Source: Branchiostoma floridae (taxonomy: Eukaryota > Chordata > Leptocardii > Amphioxiformes > Branchiostomatidae). From it: a stretch of 64,000 nt of DNA. The number at the start of each line of letters is the position of its first letter. The stretch's first letter is position 1. Both the position numbers and the translations under genes were made by a program. The stretch is from assembly GCF_000003815.2 (NCBI RefSeq), contig NC_049980.1, forward strand, positions 28,452,218 to 28,516,217. The letters run 5' to 3'. Shown here piece by piece: positions 1 through 12,905 of this stretch. The notes under the pieces were generated by a model that saw only the letters and a list, made by a program, of their open reading frames with translations, was not told where the DNA came from and did no database searches.

Positions 1-1499
1 AGCTACGATCCCAATTGGAAAAGAGGCCCTGTCGGATAGTTTACGGACTGTTTAGGGGTTCTTTCGGGCGTGACTCCTACGTGCTCCCGTGACATACCCC
101 GCGGCTTCCGGTATATATTTGTAAGTGGCCGGGCATCGGGTTTTATTTCAAGTCGGTGTTAAAATCGGCCCGGCACCCGGTAACCAGTAGACGCCGTTGC
201 CTATTCGTGGGGTACATTTAGGGGTGCCCTCGATATCCGGCAGTCCACCGGGACAAATTTGTGACTCTGGAGCCCGATCGGGGCTATATTCCCGGCGGGA
301 CCTGGTGCAATCGGCACCGTAGACGAAGTTGCCATCGATGCTCACACCCATACTACCATTAATCTAAGCCGTAAAAACCTGTACCAACGTGACGACTTGG
401 CCTAAAACTGTTTTTTAGTTGACTAAGTGCCCATTGTAGTTATACGATGACACCACCATTAATCTTAGTCGTAAAAACCTGTAGCAAATTTACGACTTTG
501 TTAGAGGTGTGTAATTGAACGCCTTCATTTTGTAGACGGATCGGCGTCGGTGCCAAAAACAGCACTTAACGTTTGCCGAAGCTTGGCGGTGTTATTAAGT
601 TGTCATAACCTGGCATGTACAGATGTTCGGGTTGAGGTAAATAGTGTGGAGCGGTCCCTCTGCTCATTTGTCTTAGTGGCTAATATACCACCACTGAACG
701 TTAACAACTAACGTTTGTGACTGCCGAACAAGTACAGAAAGGATAGGGGGATATTCGTCCTAAATGTCAAAATAATTTACTATTTATCACTCATAAAAGT
801 GCTTCTTGTGTTGTAAGAAAGAGGGCGGAATCATTTCTCCAAAAACGAGCCCTGCAAGGTATGAAATGCCGGAAGGCATCTTGAAAGATGTCCTGGCCTG
901 TAATAAATGCACGTGTCTGTAACTGCATAGCAGTTTGGGCGGCGGTAGTTTGAGTGTTGAGAGGGGATCAATAAGAAGCTACAAGTGATTGCCCTCCTCT
1001 GGTTCTATGATAAATGACGCAACGGAAATAGGGGGCAATTGCCAAATGGCAGTTTCTAAAATCATATCCAGTTGCTTGAGTAACTACTATTTGGCGTGTA
1101 TTATTACCAGGATATCTTATTACTTGGATGTCTAAGCTTCATTGACGATGTAAGGGACAAGACATAAATGAGGTCATGTTTTTCTAATCAGCATTAAAGT
1201 TCATCTTAGTTAATATTGCCCCCCCTCCATGTCCCTAGGGACACACAATATGTCTTTTGATACCGAATAGGGGTACTTTATGAACCAGTAAATATGGCAC
1301 TCAGGTAGCTCTAACATTCTCTTAGCCGGGACGGGGGGCGTTATCGGCTTACAACATCCTTTGACCCTTGCATGACGTCACACTGGTGATAGGTCACATT
1401 TCCAGGGCGATTGGGTCAGAAAGCAGAAGAAGACGGGTGATTCCGTTGTAAATTCCTGTGGCTGTGCTGGGAGTTATTTTTTTCTAGCGTGAGAGCAGT
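1..1499. other. Non-coding stretch, no gene recognised
   Basis: No convincing gene. An open frame on the minus strand (351-148, 67 codons) has no recognisable family and no flanking splice logic. A segment beginning near 352 (words such as taatctaagccgtaaaaacc) recurs about 100 bp later near 455 with a few changes, so this is a degraded two-copy direct repeat, probably old transposon sequence. Confidence 0.4.
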
Positions 1500-1503
1500 T
1501 TAA

Positions 1504-3111
1504 CCCTATTCAGAACCGGGGGGGGGGGGGCTTTTGANNNNNNNNNNNNNNNNNNNNNNNNNNNNNNNNNNNNNNNNNNNNNNNNNNNNNNNNNNNNNNN
1601 NNNNNNNNNNNNNNNNNNNNNNNNNNNNNNNNNNNNNNNNNNNNNNNNNNNNNNNNNNNNNNNNNNNNNNNNNNNNNNNNNNNNNNNNNNNNNNNNNNNN
1701 NNNNNNNNNNNNNNNNNNNNNNNNNNNNNNNNNNNNNNNNNNNNNNNNNNNNNNNNNNNNNNNNNNNNNNNNNNNNNNNNNNNNNNNNNNNNNNNNNNNN
1801 NNNNNNNNNNNNNNNNNNNNNNNNNNNNNNNNNNNNNNNNNNNNNNNNNNNNNNNNNNNNNNNNNNNNNNNNNNNNNNNNNNNNNNNNNNNNNNNNNNNN
1901 NNNNNNNNNNNNNNNNNNNNNNNNNNNNNNNNNNNNNNNNNNNNNNNNNNNNNNNNNNNNNNNNNNNNNNNNNNNNNNNNNNNNNNNNNNNNNNNNNNNN
2001 NNNNNNNNNNNNNNNNNNNNNNNNNNNNNNNNNNNNNNNNNNNNNNNNNNNNNNNNNNNNNNNNNNNNNNNNNNNNNNNNNNNNNNNNNNNNNNNNNNNN
2101 NNNNNNNNNNNNNNNNNNNNNNNNNNNNNNNNNNNNNNNNNNNNNNNNNNNNNNNNNNNNNNNNNNNNNNNNNNNNNNNNNNNNNNNNNNNNNNNNNNNN
2201 NNNNNNNNNNNNNNNNNNNNNNNNNNNNNNNNNNNNNNNNNNNNNNNNNNNNNNNNNNNNNNNNNNNNNNNNNNNNNNNNNNNNNNNNNNNNNNNNNNNN
2301 NNNNNNNNNNNNNNNNNNNNNNNNNNNNNNNNNNNNNNNNNNNNNNNNNNNNNNNNNNNNNNNNNNNNNNNNNNNNNNNNNNNNNNNNNNNNNNNNNNNN
2401 NNNNNNNNNNNNNNNNNNNNNNNNNNNNNNNNNNNNAATAAAATCTTATATTATTCAGCATATCTTTCATAATTATATATGCATAAATTATGCTAATTTG
2501 ATGACGTCATCAGCCGAAAATCCAAGATGGCGGACCGAATGGCCAGATCAAGAATAACAAGCTAATTATCCCTTAAAATTTGTAACTACCTGGTATTTTT
2601 TCATCAAAAACCATCTAAATGAATGAATTTAGTCTATTTCCATTGCCCTTTGTGATTATTTGTTGCAAAAAAAGTATTTTTAAAAATTCAAGGTGGTGGA
2701 TATAATATGGCGGAGCCCAACTCGTATCTTAGATGTGCATGACGTCATTTTATGACGTCATATTGACGTCATTGATGTTGCTATTAGCAACGCAAGTCGT
2801 AATAAACATTATTATTCAGTTATCTGCACTTGTTGTTACATTTTTGCAGCATAACTTGAAGTTTTCTGAGAATACCCATTTTTCATGGGTTTGGCCTATG
2901 TAATCAAATTGATGACGTCATAATTACGTCATCTTACGTCAACGTAATGTCAAACGTCACATACTTGTCAGATATTATGTCGAAATCATGTCCTGAAAAT
3001 TTGGTGGCCCTACGGCACGTCGTTTTAGAGTTATAGGACTTAGAAGTGGAGGGCCTCAAAAGCCCCCCCCCCCGGTCCAGGGATGACCAAAAAAGCCCGG
3101 TCTGAATAGGG
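1504..3111. mobile_element. piggyBac-like non-autonomous DNA transposon with TTAA target sites
   Basis: The left end reads TTAA (1500-1503) followed by CCCTATTCAGA and a G-rich run. The right end reads TCTGAATAGGG followed by TTAA (3112-3115). Terminal inverted repeats starting CCCT inside duplicated TTAA are the hallmark of piggyBac-type elements. A second inverted pair lies just inside: a G tract followed by CTTTTGA (1517-1537) against TCAAAAG followed by a C tract (about 3056-3073). About 900 bp of the interior is unsequenced (N), so a transposase cannot be excluded. The sequenced right interior (2437-3050) has no open frame of note, but carries five TGACGTCA palindromes and a YY1-like AAGATGGCGG. 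Family assignment rests only on the ends and the target site. Confidence 0.6.
1538..2436. other. Assembly gap (899 N)
   Basis: Run of N inside the piggyBac-like element. It directly follows a 12-13 base G run, which may be why sequencing failed. Confidence 1.
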
Positions 3112-3115
3112 TTAA

Positions 3116-4282
3116 GCTGTCGTGATTTACAGTCCCTTTCTATACTTTCCTAGACTTTGAACTAAGTACAGTTTATCCTGTCCCTTTGCACCTTCTTGTC
3201 TTGTCATCCTTTGGATCTACCTCTATCCACCCGGAATTAGCGATAGACAGTCACAAAAGCTCAGTTCAGCTGCAAGTATAAAAGTTTCATTTTCTTGCAA
3301 AAGCCCATGATCCTGGACTTATTGGTGAAAATCCTACCATGGGTCGTTACTCGTACCACAATTCGTGGCATAATTCCGAGAAACTCCACATTTGGCAAGA
3401 GGCCCCGTAACACTCTTGATCCGATTTAAGGCGTCGACGTCACTGTGACCTAAAATTTGACATAGCGCTCAGTGAATTCCGTAGATAAAGCATCCGCTTT
3501 GTTATCTTTTTAGGCCATATGTGTTGCATGAATTCAGTTCAGGTCGCAGTAAGGTGTTCTTATACTTGTAGTGGAATCGTCGCCTAATATGCTTCAAAAA
3601 TCTTTGCCAGTCTCAACGTCGACGTCTCTCTTCTCCTGGCATAGACACATGGCGCAGTGCTACCCCCGACAAGGTACCCAATCACGCATGCATGTGGCAG
3701 CATCGGCCTCAATGCCGGGTATAAAACCTGTCCCCTTGACGGACGGGCAGCTTTGCCGATTTGTTCGACGCAACAGCGCGGCCCAGCCATGGCTTACCGG
3801 TGCTAGAGTCTTACCGGCAGAATCTCCCACTAAATAATAACTTCCTCAGATTTCCCTGTGGAATAGAGGGCGTTTTTATTTCCTGGCGTTTCTACCAAAG
3901 GCCATGGAAATTCGACACCCTCCTGGTTTGTTTAATCACCGTGATAGCTAGACAGAGTTTCTACCCGTCTCCCTCATTAACAATACATAGATCAACGTGC
4001 TTGTTGAATAAAATAAGCAGGGGCCAACAGGGCTTAAGATAGCATAGCAAGATACATAGTACCATGATAAAGTAGAGCGGTCGAACCTATAACTGTTGAT
4101 AAAGCATGGTTTTTCTTACCTCCATGAAATTTCAAGGAGATTATATTTTCACTAGCGTTTGTGTGTGTCTGTCTGTCAACAAGGTAACTCGGCTGGATGG
4201 ATGGATTTCATACTTAGTGTGTTTGTGGGGTGTGACGAACACTGGAAATGATTAGATTTTGGGCCCCAAAGTGACTTCCCTT
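3116..4282. other. Non-coding stretch with a decayed MITE fragment
   Basis: No gene recognised. From about 3430 to 3585 there are degraded words shared with the Harbinger-type MITEs of this window (gacctaaaatttgacat, caggtcgcagt, tagtggaatcg), so a heavily mutated copy is likely. Short open frames at 3571-4042 overlap one another in different frames and have no family features. Confidence 0.35.
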
Positions 4283-4388
4283 AGTGTGCGTGCACTGTGT
4301 GCGTGTATTTGTGTGTGTGTGTGTGTTTGTGTGTGCGTGTATTTGTGTGTGTGTGTGTGTATGTGTGTGTATGTGTGTGCGTGTGTTG
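4283..4388. repeat. (TG)n microsatellite
   Basis: Imperfect GTGTGT repeat with GCGTGTATTT interruptions over about 100 bp. The Cys/Val-rich reading frames across it are artefacts of the dinucleotide repeat. Confidence 0.95.
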
Positions 4389-4490
4389 TCTTTTTAGTCA
4401 TACTTTTACGGTTTCCCAATTACTAAGTCAAGGATTACACAAATTCAATGGAGGCTCAGCACGATTGCTGTCTACTGGAATGTGGGTCTT
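4388..4490. mobile_element. Right half of a Harbinger-type MITE
   Basis: After the TG repeat the sequence reads ttgtctttttagtcatac, ttacgg, then cacaaattcaatggaggctc, cagcacgattgctgtctact and ggaatg. These match, in order, the interior and right terminus of the intact MITEs at 9.26 and 15.57 kb. The left half appears to be replaced by the microsatellite. Confidence 0.55.
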
Positions 4491-7400
4491 ACTGAAGGTC
4501 GATTCTTTCATATCCTGGCTTGGATTGGATCGATTAGCTTAGCTGTCACCTGGATCGTCGTTACAAAGTCATCATTGCCTAGTCCCGGCGGACAGTGGCT
4601 CATTGAATATAAGATTGACTGCTTTTGAATCACCTTTCCTGTCACACATTGTGATAAATCTGACCTGATCAGGACACGCTGGTGTTGCATCTTTTGGAGT
4701 AGATGCGCACAGGAAGATGTCCAGTTTTACATACCTCCGAAAAAAAACCGAAACAACACTGGTTAAGTGCAAGATCTTTTACGGTAGAAGATGAAGTGCG
4801 CTAAATCGTAAGTGTATGTGACATGAGTAGCACTGGATGATATGTATTCCTCATTCGTTAGTTTTGATAAACCAACTAGCTTAACCCATACAATCGTACA
4901 TTGTCACCGATACCAAGAGGCATCTCCATCCATGCCTTTTCTCGATGCTTGTTCGACTACATCTAGATCTTATATCATCTTTGTACATGTTCTTTCTCGG
5001 TGTTTTTATCACCTTTTATATACGTATTACATGGCCAACAATGGATTCAACTTAGTTTGTTCTTTTGTTTTTGTTTACTTTGGCTATGTTAACTTATTAT
5101 ATAGTAAGAAGAAAACTACTTGCACTTTTCTCGATGCATGCTTGCTCTACTCCAACTAACTCTTTTAACATTTTACACATGAGCAAAATGTGTGTTTTTT
5201 ATTTTCATATTTTTGTCTTTAGTTAAGTTTATTCAAACATCAGCTACGACATTTCACTTTTCTTGATGGTTTCTCTACTCCAACTAACTGTTTTATAATA
5301 TTTGTTCTTTCTCCGTGCCTTTTCACCATTTTTGCGTCTCAGTACATGACCAACAATGCTTTCATTTTTTTTTGCCTTCGGCTACGTTTATTCAAACATC
5401 AGCTCTGACCTATAGCTAGCCCATTTCCTGATACTTACTCTTCTCCCTCTTTCAGCCTTATACATTTCCCATGGCCACGAATGTAGTCCTTTTAGCTGTC
5501 TTTGCCTCTGGCTAAGTTTCCATTAGTCTAGCATAAGAAGAATGCTTCTTTCCCTAAGTACTTTAAATGAGTAGGGGCTGCCTCGGTACAATCCTTACGT
5601 AAGCCGGATTTGGAGAAGAAAATGTATGGCCTTGGAGGCACAGATTCAGCCCCAAAGGCATGCACTTTACTTCAATACCATCGTGCGTCCGGTGAAAGCT
5701 GCATGGGTCATGTTTGCCACAAGGGATAAAAGGCGAAACATTCTCGTCAAATGCTCCATAAGTGCTTTTTCACGTCGCGGTTTACATGTGATGGTTCCTT
5801 TGATACTCCTACGAGATCGCCGGGGTACTAGTTCGTTTCTATTTTCTTCTTTTCGACCGAAAATGTAATCAAAATTGATTTTCCTGGCTAAAATCCCTTA
5901 ACGTCTTGTGACAGCAGCCAAATGAACTCACTGATCAATATGATGAGGGCCGTGGAGTCTCCTGTGCGTGGATGGAGTTTTCCTTTGAATGGCATAATTA
6001 TCAGGGAGAGGACGAAGTGAGGGTGAAGGTGTAATTACCAACCGGAACAGACGATCTCTTCGGGGACCCTCTGGCGCCATGAGAGGGCTACAGCGCAGTG
6101 AACGTCTTCAGAAGTGATTTTGTTTTAGAAAAGAGTGGATGTAATCTTGGAAAGATATAAAACGCTTTGGAGTTTAACAATGTAAGTCACATTCATCACG
6201 ACTTTTTGTTGGGTGTGGCATTCCTCTTATACCATGCTCGACACATGCCTGCTTCCCAATCGCGTCTTTGCAGTTCTGCCATTCTGGAGTGAATATATTG
6301 TGGGCATTGTCTAGTTTTAATCCAGTATTGTAACGATTTGTCAAATTTTGAGAAGAACATTGTGATTGTTACTGTGTTAGTCGTCATTTTGATCAGCTAC
6401 ACATACACCTGCAAATACAAAGTTTCTCATAGTTACAACTTACATGTAAACATGCAGTAGATGGTATCATGAAGCACTTTAAGTTTAAAGAAATAAACGA
6501 CAGAATAAAGACGCCTGGCGCCAATAGCGATAAAGAAGTGTATGGTCTCAGTTTGATATCTTACTCTACAGGTGTACACCGGTGATACGTAGCTATGTAC
6601 AGATTGGCAACAACAAAAACAAAGACAAGCCCCGTGAGGACAATCTATGAGAACTGAGCTGTATGAATTTAATTGATATCAAACCTTTCTTTTCAATTTC
6701 ATCCCTCTCTCGTGTGGCAAATTCACCTCGAAATATCTGAATAATTTATCGCTATCAAAGTGCAGGGTGACGTTTGTTCTCAAGCCGAGGCATGCTTCAG
6801 TTCTCACACAGTGCAATCTTTCCCTTGCAAAGCTTCTGCATCACTGGGGAGTTGATACCTATTGAGACGCATTAGAATCGTTTATGTGGGCCTGCCTATC
6901 AAACTTTGCAGCTGGTATCCGTAAATAATTTCATCAGGTTGGAAGGTCACTGGATAACAAGGTGCTTTATTAAAAAATAAAAGTATTTACAACAGCGATC
7001 TGCCCTTAGAAGATGACAGGTGGTCCCCGAAACGTCGACTTTAGTTGTTAAGTCCATGATTGTGAATGGATTACCTTGTTATTCACTGTTGAGTTGGTAG
7101 CTGCCAAGAGGCTTTTAAACATGTTCAGCATAAACGAGTCTGACTTACTCCCGGAGACCAATATTTTTGACAGGGTATTGGAGGATGAAGCGCTTTCAAG
7201 GTATTGATTTTGTCAAAGTTCGACAAATCATGGATTACGAAACGTTTAGCTTTGTCGAATCTATCCCCCATTGAATAACCCGATTAACTCACCTATGTGA
7301 TGGAGGATGTTTCTTTGAGAGAGACAATAATTGTGATTTAGAAACCTTGTAAACGCTGCTGTAATACCCCGTATGACTATGACTGACTGTAGGAATGTGC

Positions 7401-9257
7401 CATTCTCGCGAACAGATATGTCTATGCTCGACATGACTTTTAATGTAATTGTGTTCCCTAGTGAGGCGTCAAACCCTCTAAAGGTTTTCAGAATACTTCC
7501 GAATGTCATGTGACAGAGTGAAGTTCTCCAGAGTTTATATTGCCCACTTTAGCGGGAACTTCTGACGCTCCGCACTTCATAACTGACAGAACTTCGCTTT
7601 GTGATGAGAGTAATTTGTGTGGGTGGGCTCCTTCTGGTGCAGGAAGTCACGCGGAGACGAGACGTGACTTGGCGAATGCAAGGGGGACGTAATTGCCATC
7701 TGCCAACATGTGGTTTGTGGAACCTTCAGAACCAATCATGTGATGGCCCTCCCCTCCCAACACACTTAAGAGGGTAGGAGGAGAGCTTGAGCTACTGTGG
7801 CGTGACTGGGATCACATATGGAGGGGCAATCATCAACTACTAGCACTTCTCTGTAAACACTTTCCGACGCCTTTATTCTCTATGCTGAGCTGTACGTTGC
7901 TTGGAAATAAGCTTAAGGCAAAGCGAAAACAACAAAAGAAGGATATGATGTGTTATTAAGGGTATGTGTGTAATAGGTAGGTCATCCTCGGACCCGGTAT
8001 GGTAGGGATTGATCCCATTAGCCCTTGTCCCTCAAGGAGCCAATGAACCAACAAGATATCAATCTTCAAAAATCCAACGGGTGCCAAGGTAACTAAAAGT
8101 ATCCTATCCTTGAACCCAAACACATCACAAACATATTAAACTCGTCAAACATGAACCCCATTCGATGAAGCCCACAAGCCCAATCCAGGCAAGCGCGACC
8201 AAGAAGAATCCCTCCACAGTACGGTGGCAGGTGTTTCTACCCGATAGGAGGCTATCATACCGTTGTAGTTGGGTAGTTAATTGGGCGATATTAGAAGTTT
8301 ATTCATGTCTGCAATTAGCCACTTACCGTCATAGTGAACACCTGTTTTTTGTTGATAACGCCATGCGTTCTTCTAATACTAGCATTATAACAGCATATTC
8401 ATCGGTATTCTTATGCTTAATACCATGTTGAAACGTGTTTTGCTACTTTTAGAGTCAGGGATAAAATAGTCTTTAGCGGGAAAAGCAAAACTCAAGGACA
8501 AGGACGAGTTTCTTTCTCCTTAACCATTTCATGAAACACGATCGAAGCTGGAATACTGTGAGACTGTAGCCATGTCGCTATGAATAATATCTTTATATTG
8601 CACATTGGTAGGTTGTAAAAAGTGTTTTTGCTAGCTATAGTTTACGTTTAATCAAGTTTCCATATTGATGTCGTAGGTTCCTGTCCTATTCCTGTAAGTA
8701 AAGAAGCTTGTAGGATACCAGGTGCAGTCGCTATTTCATCTGCGCTCGAATTTAACTTGGACTTTATTTGGGTCCGCAACTTTCAGGAATAGTGTGTAAC
8801 TGTTGTGAACTGCACTGCTCAGGAAAGTTGAGTTCACTTTTCCTTCGAACGTCCAACTTATAACGTTTAACACTGACGCTTATATTGGTCTCGCATACGT
8901 TATGTAGCATATTAGCATGATCTATTGACTACAGCTGCAGTAGAATTTCAGTATTAAGGTGGAAGTTATACAATTACCAACATAGTAAATGCAGCTATTA
9001 ACCGAGGTTGACATTAGTCATTCAACAAAATTGGCGCTGAACTGTCGGCGCATGTCACCTTGGGGAGTATTATCTACATTACAGCCACACGCCTTCGGCA
9101 GCGCATCTCATCTGTTACCTAGCAAGTACGTGGCCTTGGGAAGACCGTTAAATCAGCATTACCACCAGCTTAGTTACAAAAGTCGTAAAAAGTGCCTGTT
9201 GGCTGTATCAGCGTCTATTACAGAACCTGATACCATGTCCGTGGGCGTTCAATAATA
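4491..9257. other. Gene-poor stretch, nothing recognised
   Basis: AT-rich non-coding DNA. Two stretches near 4905-4960 and 5100-5160 share words (tttctcgatgc, ctactccaac), as do 5230-5300 and 5390-5420, which suggests a weak internal duplication at 4.9-5.5 kb. No open frame here shows domain features, and no exon-like blocks with paired splice sites were found. Confidence 0.35.
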
Positions 9258-9509
9258 CCCCCTTTCCACTAGGACGGCGCTCTCGCCGCGCTGGCTATGG
9301 CTATGCGACCTAAAAACTGACAGATCGCTCAACGAATATCTATATAAAAGAAAAAAAAGAATCTTTTTATACTTTGTGTGCTTTGTTGTCTTCTCAGTCA
9401 CACTTTTACGTTATGTATGATGTACCCAGTATGAAAGCGAAGGTTACACATATCCTATCTATGTCGCAGTGAGAGCGCAGCGCGATCGCCGTCTAGTGGA
9501 AAGGGGGCC
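9258..9509. mobile_element. Harbinger-type MITE, about 250 bp, TAA target duplication
   Basis: The ends form terminal inverted repeats: the left end contains CCCCCTTTCCACTAG then gacggcg, and the right end contains cgccgtctagtggaaagggg. The interior has the family core cttctcagtcacacttttac. Taking the element to begin TACCCCC and end GGGGGCC, it is flanked by TAA on both sides (TAA at about 9253 and at 9510). A three-base TWA target duplication is the established signature of PIF/Harbinger transposons. There is no coding capacity, so the element is non-autonomous. Confidence 0.65.
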
Positions 9510-9510
9510 T

Positions 9511-12500
9511 AAGCGCTCAGTGTATGCCAAATCATCCTCTGCCCTACGGGAACAATTTGGCTTAGTCCTCTTTGATCTCTACAGGTGTGTGGCCCTGTAT
9601 ATGAAAACTGTGCCCTCCAATCGAACTGAGGTCACGAGTTGGATGGAAATGAGGACACAACAGCTCACATCTCAGCGCCAAGGAGCTATCCATTGGAATT
9701 TTGTGACTCATTCCAATTCTCTTCGCGTCCCAAAATGGATCAGGTCAGGCACTGGAAGCCGCTGGATTGTTTGATGGATAGTGTATCACGCTACACCTTT
9801 AGTGTGATCAAGAGAAGCCCATTGAACTGATTAGCCACGATGGGCATCATTAAGGCATCAGTACTTCTAGTGGCATTGGCCTCGCGGATTGAGTATTGTT
9901 TTTGAGACTCCAGCTGCGGCCAAAGACAAGTTAACTTCATGAAGCTTGATGCCTGTATACAAGCGTGTAGAATACTGGGGAGTCTTTCCATCGGCAGTGT
10001 CATTATGTCATGGTACTTAAGTGAACAAAGCCATCCTGTGGAACGATGTCTAAACGACCTTAGCTTCAAAAAAATTTGTACTACATGATTTAGCACACTC
10101 GAGCTCCTTTACACATAATTAACTAACTTAACCATCATTTACTGTGCATTGGATATACATCTGGAATATTACTCATGCTACTGCATAGGATTCGGAAACC
10201 TAGAGTTTATTTCTTACTTGATTAATAATATGTTTTTTTCTGCTTCTAGAAGTTCATGTATCATGTGTCTTATGTACGTACCGTATCCTGGTCATCAGCA
10301 TTTCCAGAAGCTATTCAGTTGGTGGAGCGACTGTTTTCTTGCGTATCTTAATATCTCGATGTTTAACCTTCATCGACGTATGATTCTCCAATTTATGATG
10401 CAGTAAACAAACTCAACACAAAATATTTGGATTATTAACTTTGGCTGAGCATATTTACGTTAATTTTGATCTATCATACGCAATGAGAAATCTTGTGAAG
10501 TTTTCTTTTCTATGATATCCATCGCATTATGATTAAGAATTCATGGGACAGACAAACCCGCTTACGTGAGGGGGTCATAAATGTGGAGCAAGAATTCCTT
10601 TCACCTCAGCTCTACGTATACCAAGATCCGTCTACAGTGGTGTGCTTCATAGATATCTCATATTAAAATGAAATAAAAACCTAACCCCTGCTACATCTAT
10701 CATTTACCACAGGTATACTCATCTGCCTTGTGGCACAAGTCTTTCCGGGATTTGGTGCAGAAAGAATCTATTACCCGGAACAAATGACGAAAGGTCAAGG
10801 GCTAACACGCGGATATAATTGATCCGAGTGCTTGGGAGATAAGGCGATCTTGGTGAGCTTACAGCAATTTGAAATGAGCGAAACAAGAAGATCTCACATA
10901 AGCGTATTTTCAACCCTAAATCGGATGTCAAAGAGCTTTTGGAAATGGAGGTTTAGAAATAGACGCTTTACTGGTGACGTATAGGCCATGTAATCCACTT
11001 GTTTGGGCTGTCAAATCTAAGAGAATCAAGTCGATATCTTTTGGTATTCAGTACTAACGTACTAAGTTAAAAGACGTCAGTAGCTTTTTGGAACACTTGT
11101 GTCATTCATATAGACACTATGTAAAAATTAGACAGAGTCTTATGTCACGGCATTCCTTTAAATTTCATACATCCTAAATAATGACGATCTTCATGGGTAT
11201 GAGAATCATTCCACTGTACCAAAAACAAACACATACCTAGGATTGACTCGTCTGTCTAATTGTGACTTCGTCTGCCGCTCCTAGAGCTCCTGGAAGATTT
11301 TCCATGGCCCCGTGTCCTCTGCTATAACCATGTTCTGGTCATCCACAGACCGCTACGCAGTGACAGCTTGTTCACAACATATAAAACTGATGTGGGACTC
11401 ACAATCGATCTACTATGACCGCAAACACCGTGCAATTTCATGCTACCTTGGCCATGTGGTAGTTGACCCATTTTCGACCGGTCATGAGATCAGTTTAGAA
11501 CGGGCGAATTGCCGAGTAGTATTGTAGAGTAGTGATAATTCCACGCCCATGCAAACGAGGCACACAATACATGCATGTTGAATCATGAAGGTAATCGCAA
11601 CTCTCCATAGAACTAATACGTTTTCCGCACAATAGTTTATCTGTATAATTTTCTGACACAAGCATACGTTTTGAATGTAGACTATTTGGATTGACCCACC
11701 CCCAGCAGTACCATAAACTCCCACCATCTGCGGTTATGTTCCGTTCTTAATCAGCGGTCCGGAAAGCGAAGCTGGCCTCATTTCCTAGCATCTCGAACAT
11801 CGATCCAATACGATAAGCGTCAACGTGTCGAGATGTCGTCGTGCATTCTGCAATTGAAGCCATATACTAAATCGACGGTGTGGATTGCTTTTGAAGTTAT
11901 CAAAGGGATATAGGGTATGCATGGCAAGGTATTGGTCGTACGTTAGCACGTAGCTTGCTGAATATTAGATGACCGGCGTAAGGTGGTATCATCTGATCAA
12001 CGACAACATGTTGTTCATATCACATAACAATAGATTTTTCTGAACAAATCTACGAGCGTTAAAATTTTTCGCCCAGTACTGGAATGAGGCTCATCGGTTT
12101 GGGAGGGATGCCTCACAGTTTTTCCTACAAGCTACGAAAGTCCAGATAATCTGCTGCGGAATCGTCGGACTCCCTTCTGGCCGACTGCCAACCCATGCAA
12201 CCCTGGAGATGCGGCTCCAGGCGTGGGACATCTGTACTAAGAAGTACGTTCTTGATACCGACACGCTTTGATATTTTACATACAGACATTGGATTCACAA
12301 CGTAGTGAAGACTTCTCTGATTACATGGACACTCCTAAAGCATGTCCAGAACGTCTTTACATCTTTCCTACTCGTTAGGAGTTACACGTTTTACAAGTGT
12401 ATGACAAAGAACGGAAAAGTAGAATAGGAAGAGTTCGATTTTCAAGGTCATAAACATTCAAATGTACAATAGTAAGAAAAGGTTAATGACAGGAAACTAC

Positions 12501-12695
12501 CGGAGCTGCATCAATCTTCAAAACAACTGTCATTATCGGAACACAACCCTAATCATTGGCACAAGTGGCGCGGCGCAGTGCGTCAGAGCGCGAGAGCAGT
12601 TCGGTCGCAGGTGGCTGCTCCTGAGGGCTCAATGTTCGGAACTGTAACGATCTACAATTATTTTGTTCCGGAAGTCAAAGATGACAAGACGTGTG
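9511..12695. other. Gene-poor stretch, nothing recognised
   Basis: No gene, RNA or clear repeat recognised. Open frames of 70-100 codons here (for example 9469-9774 and 10096-9791) have no recognisable motifs, and one of them begins inside the MITE terminus. Confidence 0.35.
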
Positions 12696-12905
12696 GGTTT
12701 CGTGTGGCGTAACAGCAGAGCGTTCGGCTCAGAAGCAAGTGGCCCCGGGTTCGAATTCTATTATGTCATCGATGTTGTAAATCCCTTTCCTTTCCTTCCT
12801 CACGTCACCCAGATGTAAGAATGGGTACGTACCTGACTTAGATGGGGAAGGTAAAAGAGGAAAGGAGTGGGTTGGGCTACGTCTTCAAATACCGTGGACA
12901 ACAAC
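12696..12905 (+). mobile_element. tRNA-derived SINE, diverged copy
   Basis: A tRNA-like head has an A-box-like gtgtggcgtaacagcag and a B-box-like gggttcgaattc (about 12748). A body follows with cacccagatgtaagaatggg and a G/A-rich tail to about 12900. The same body is found again at 14.82 kb. It is not a functional tRNA: no cloverleaf can be completed downstream of the B box. Confidence 0.5.

Noticed and set aside
1484-2472. Long open frames on both strands across 1.5-2.5 kb
   Set aside because: They consist almost entirely of unsequenced N positions.
4297-4542. 81-codon Cys/Val-rich frame
   Set aside because: Translation of the (TG)n microsatellite and an adjoining MITE fragment.
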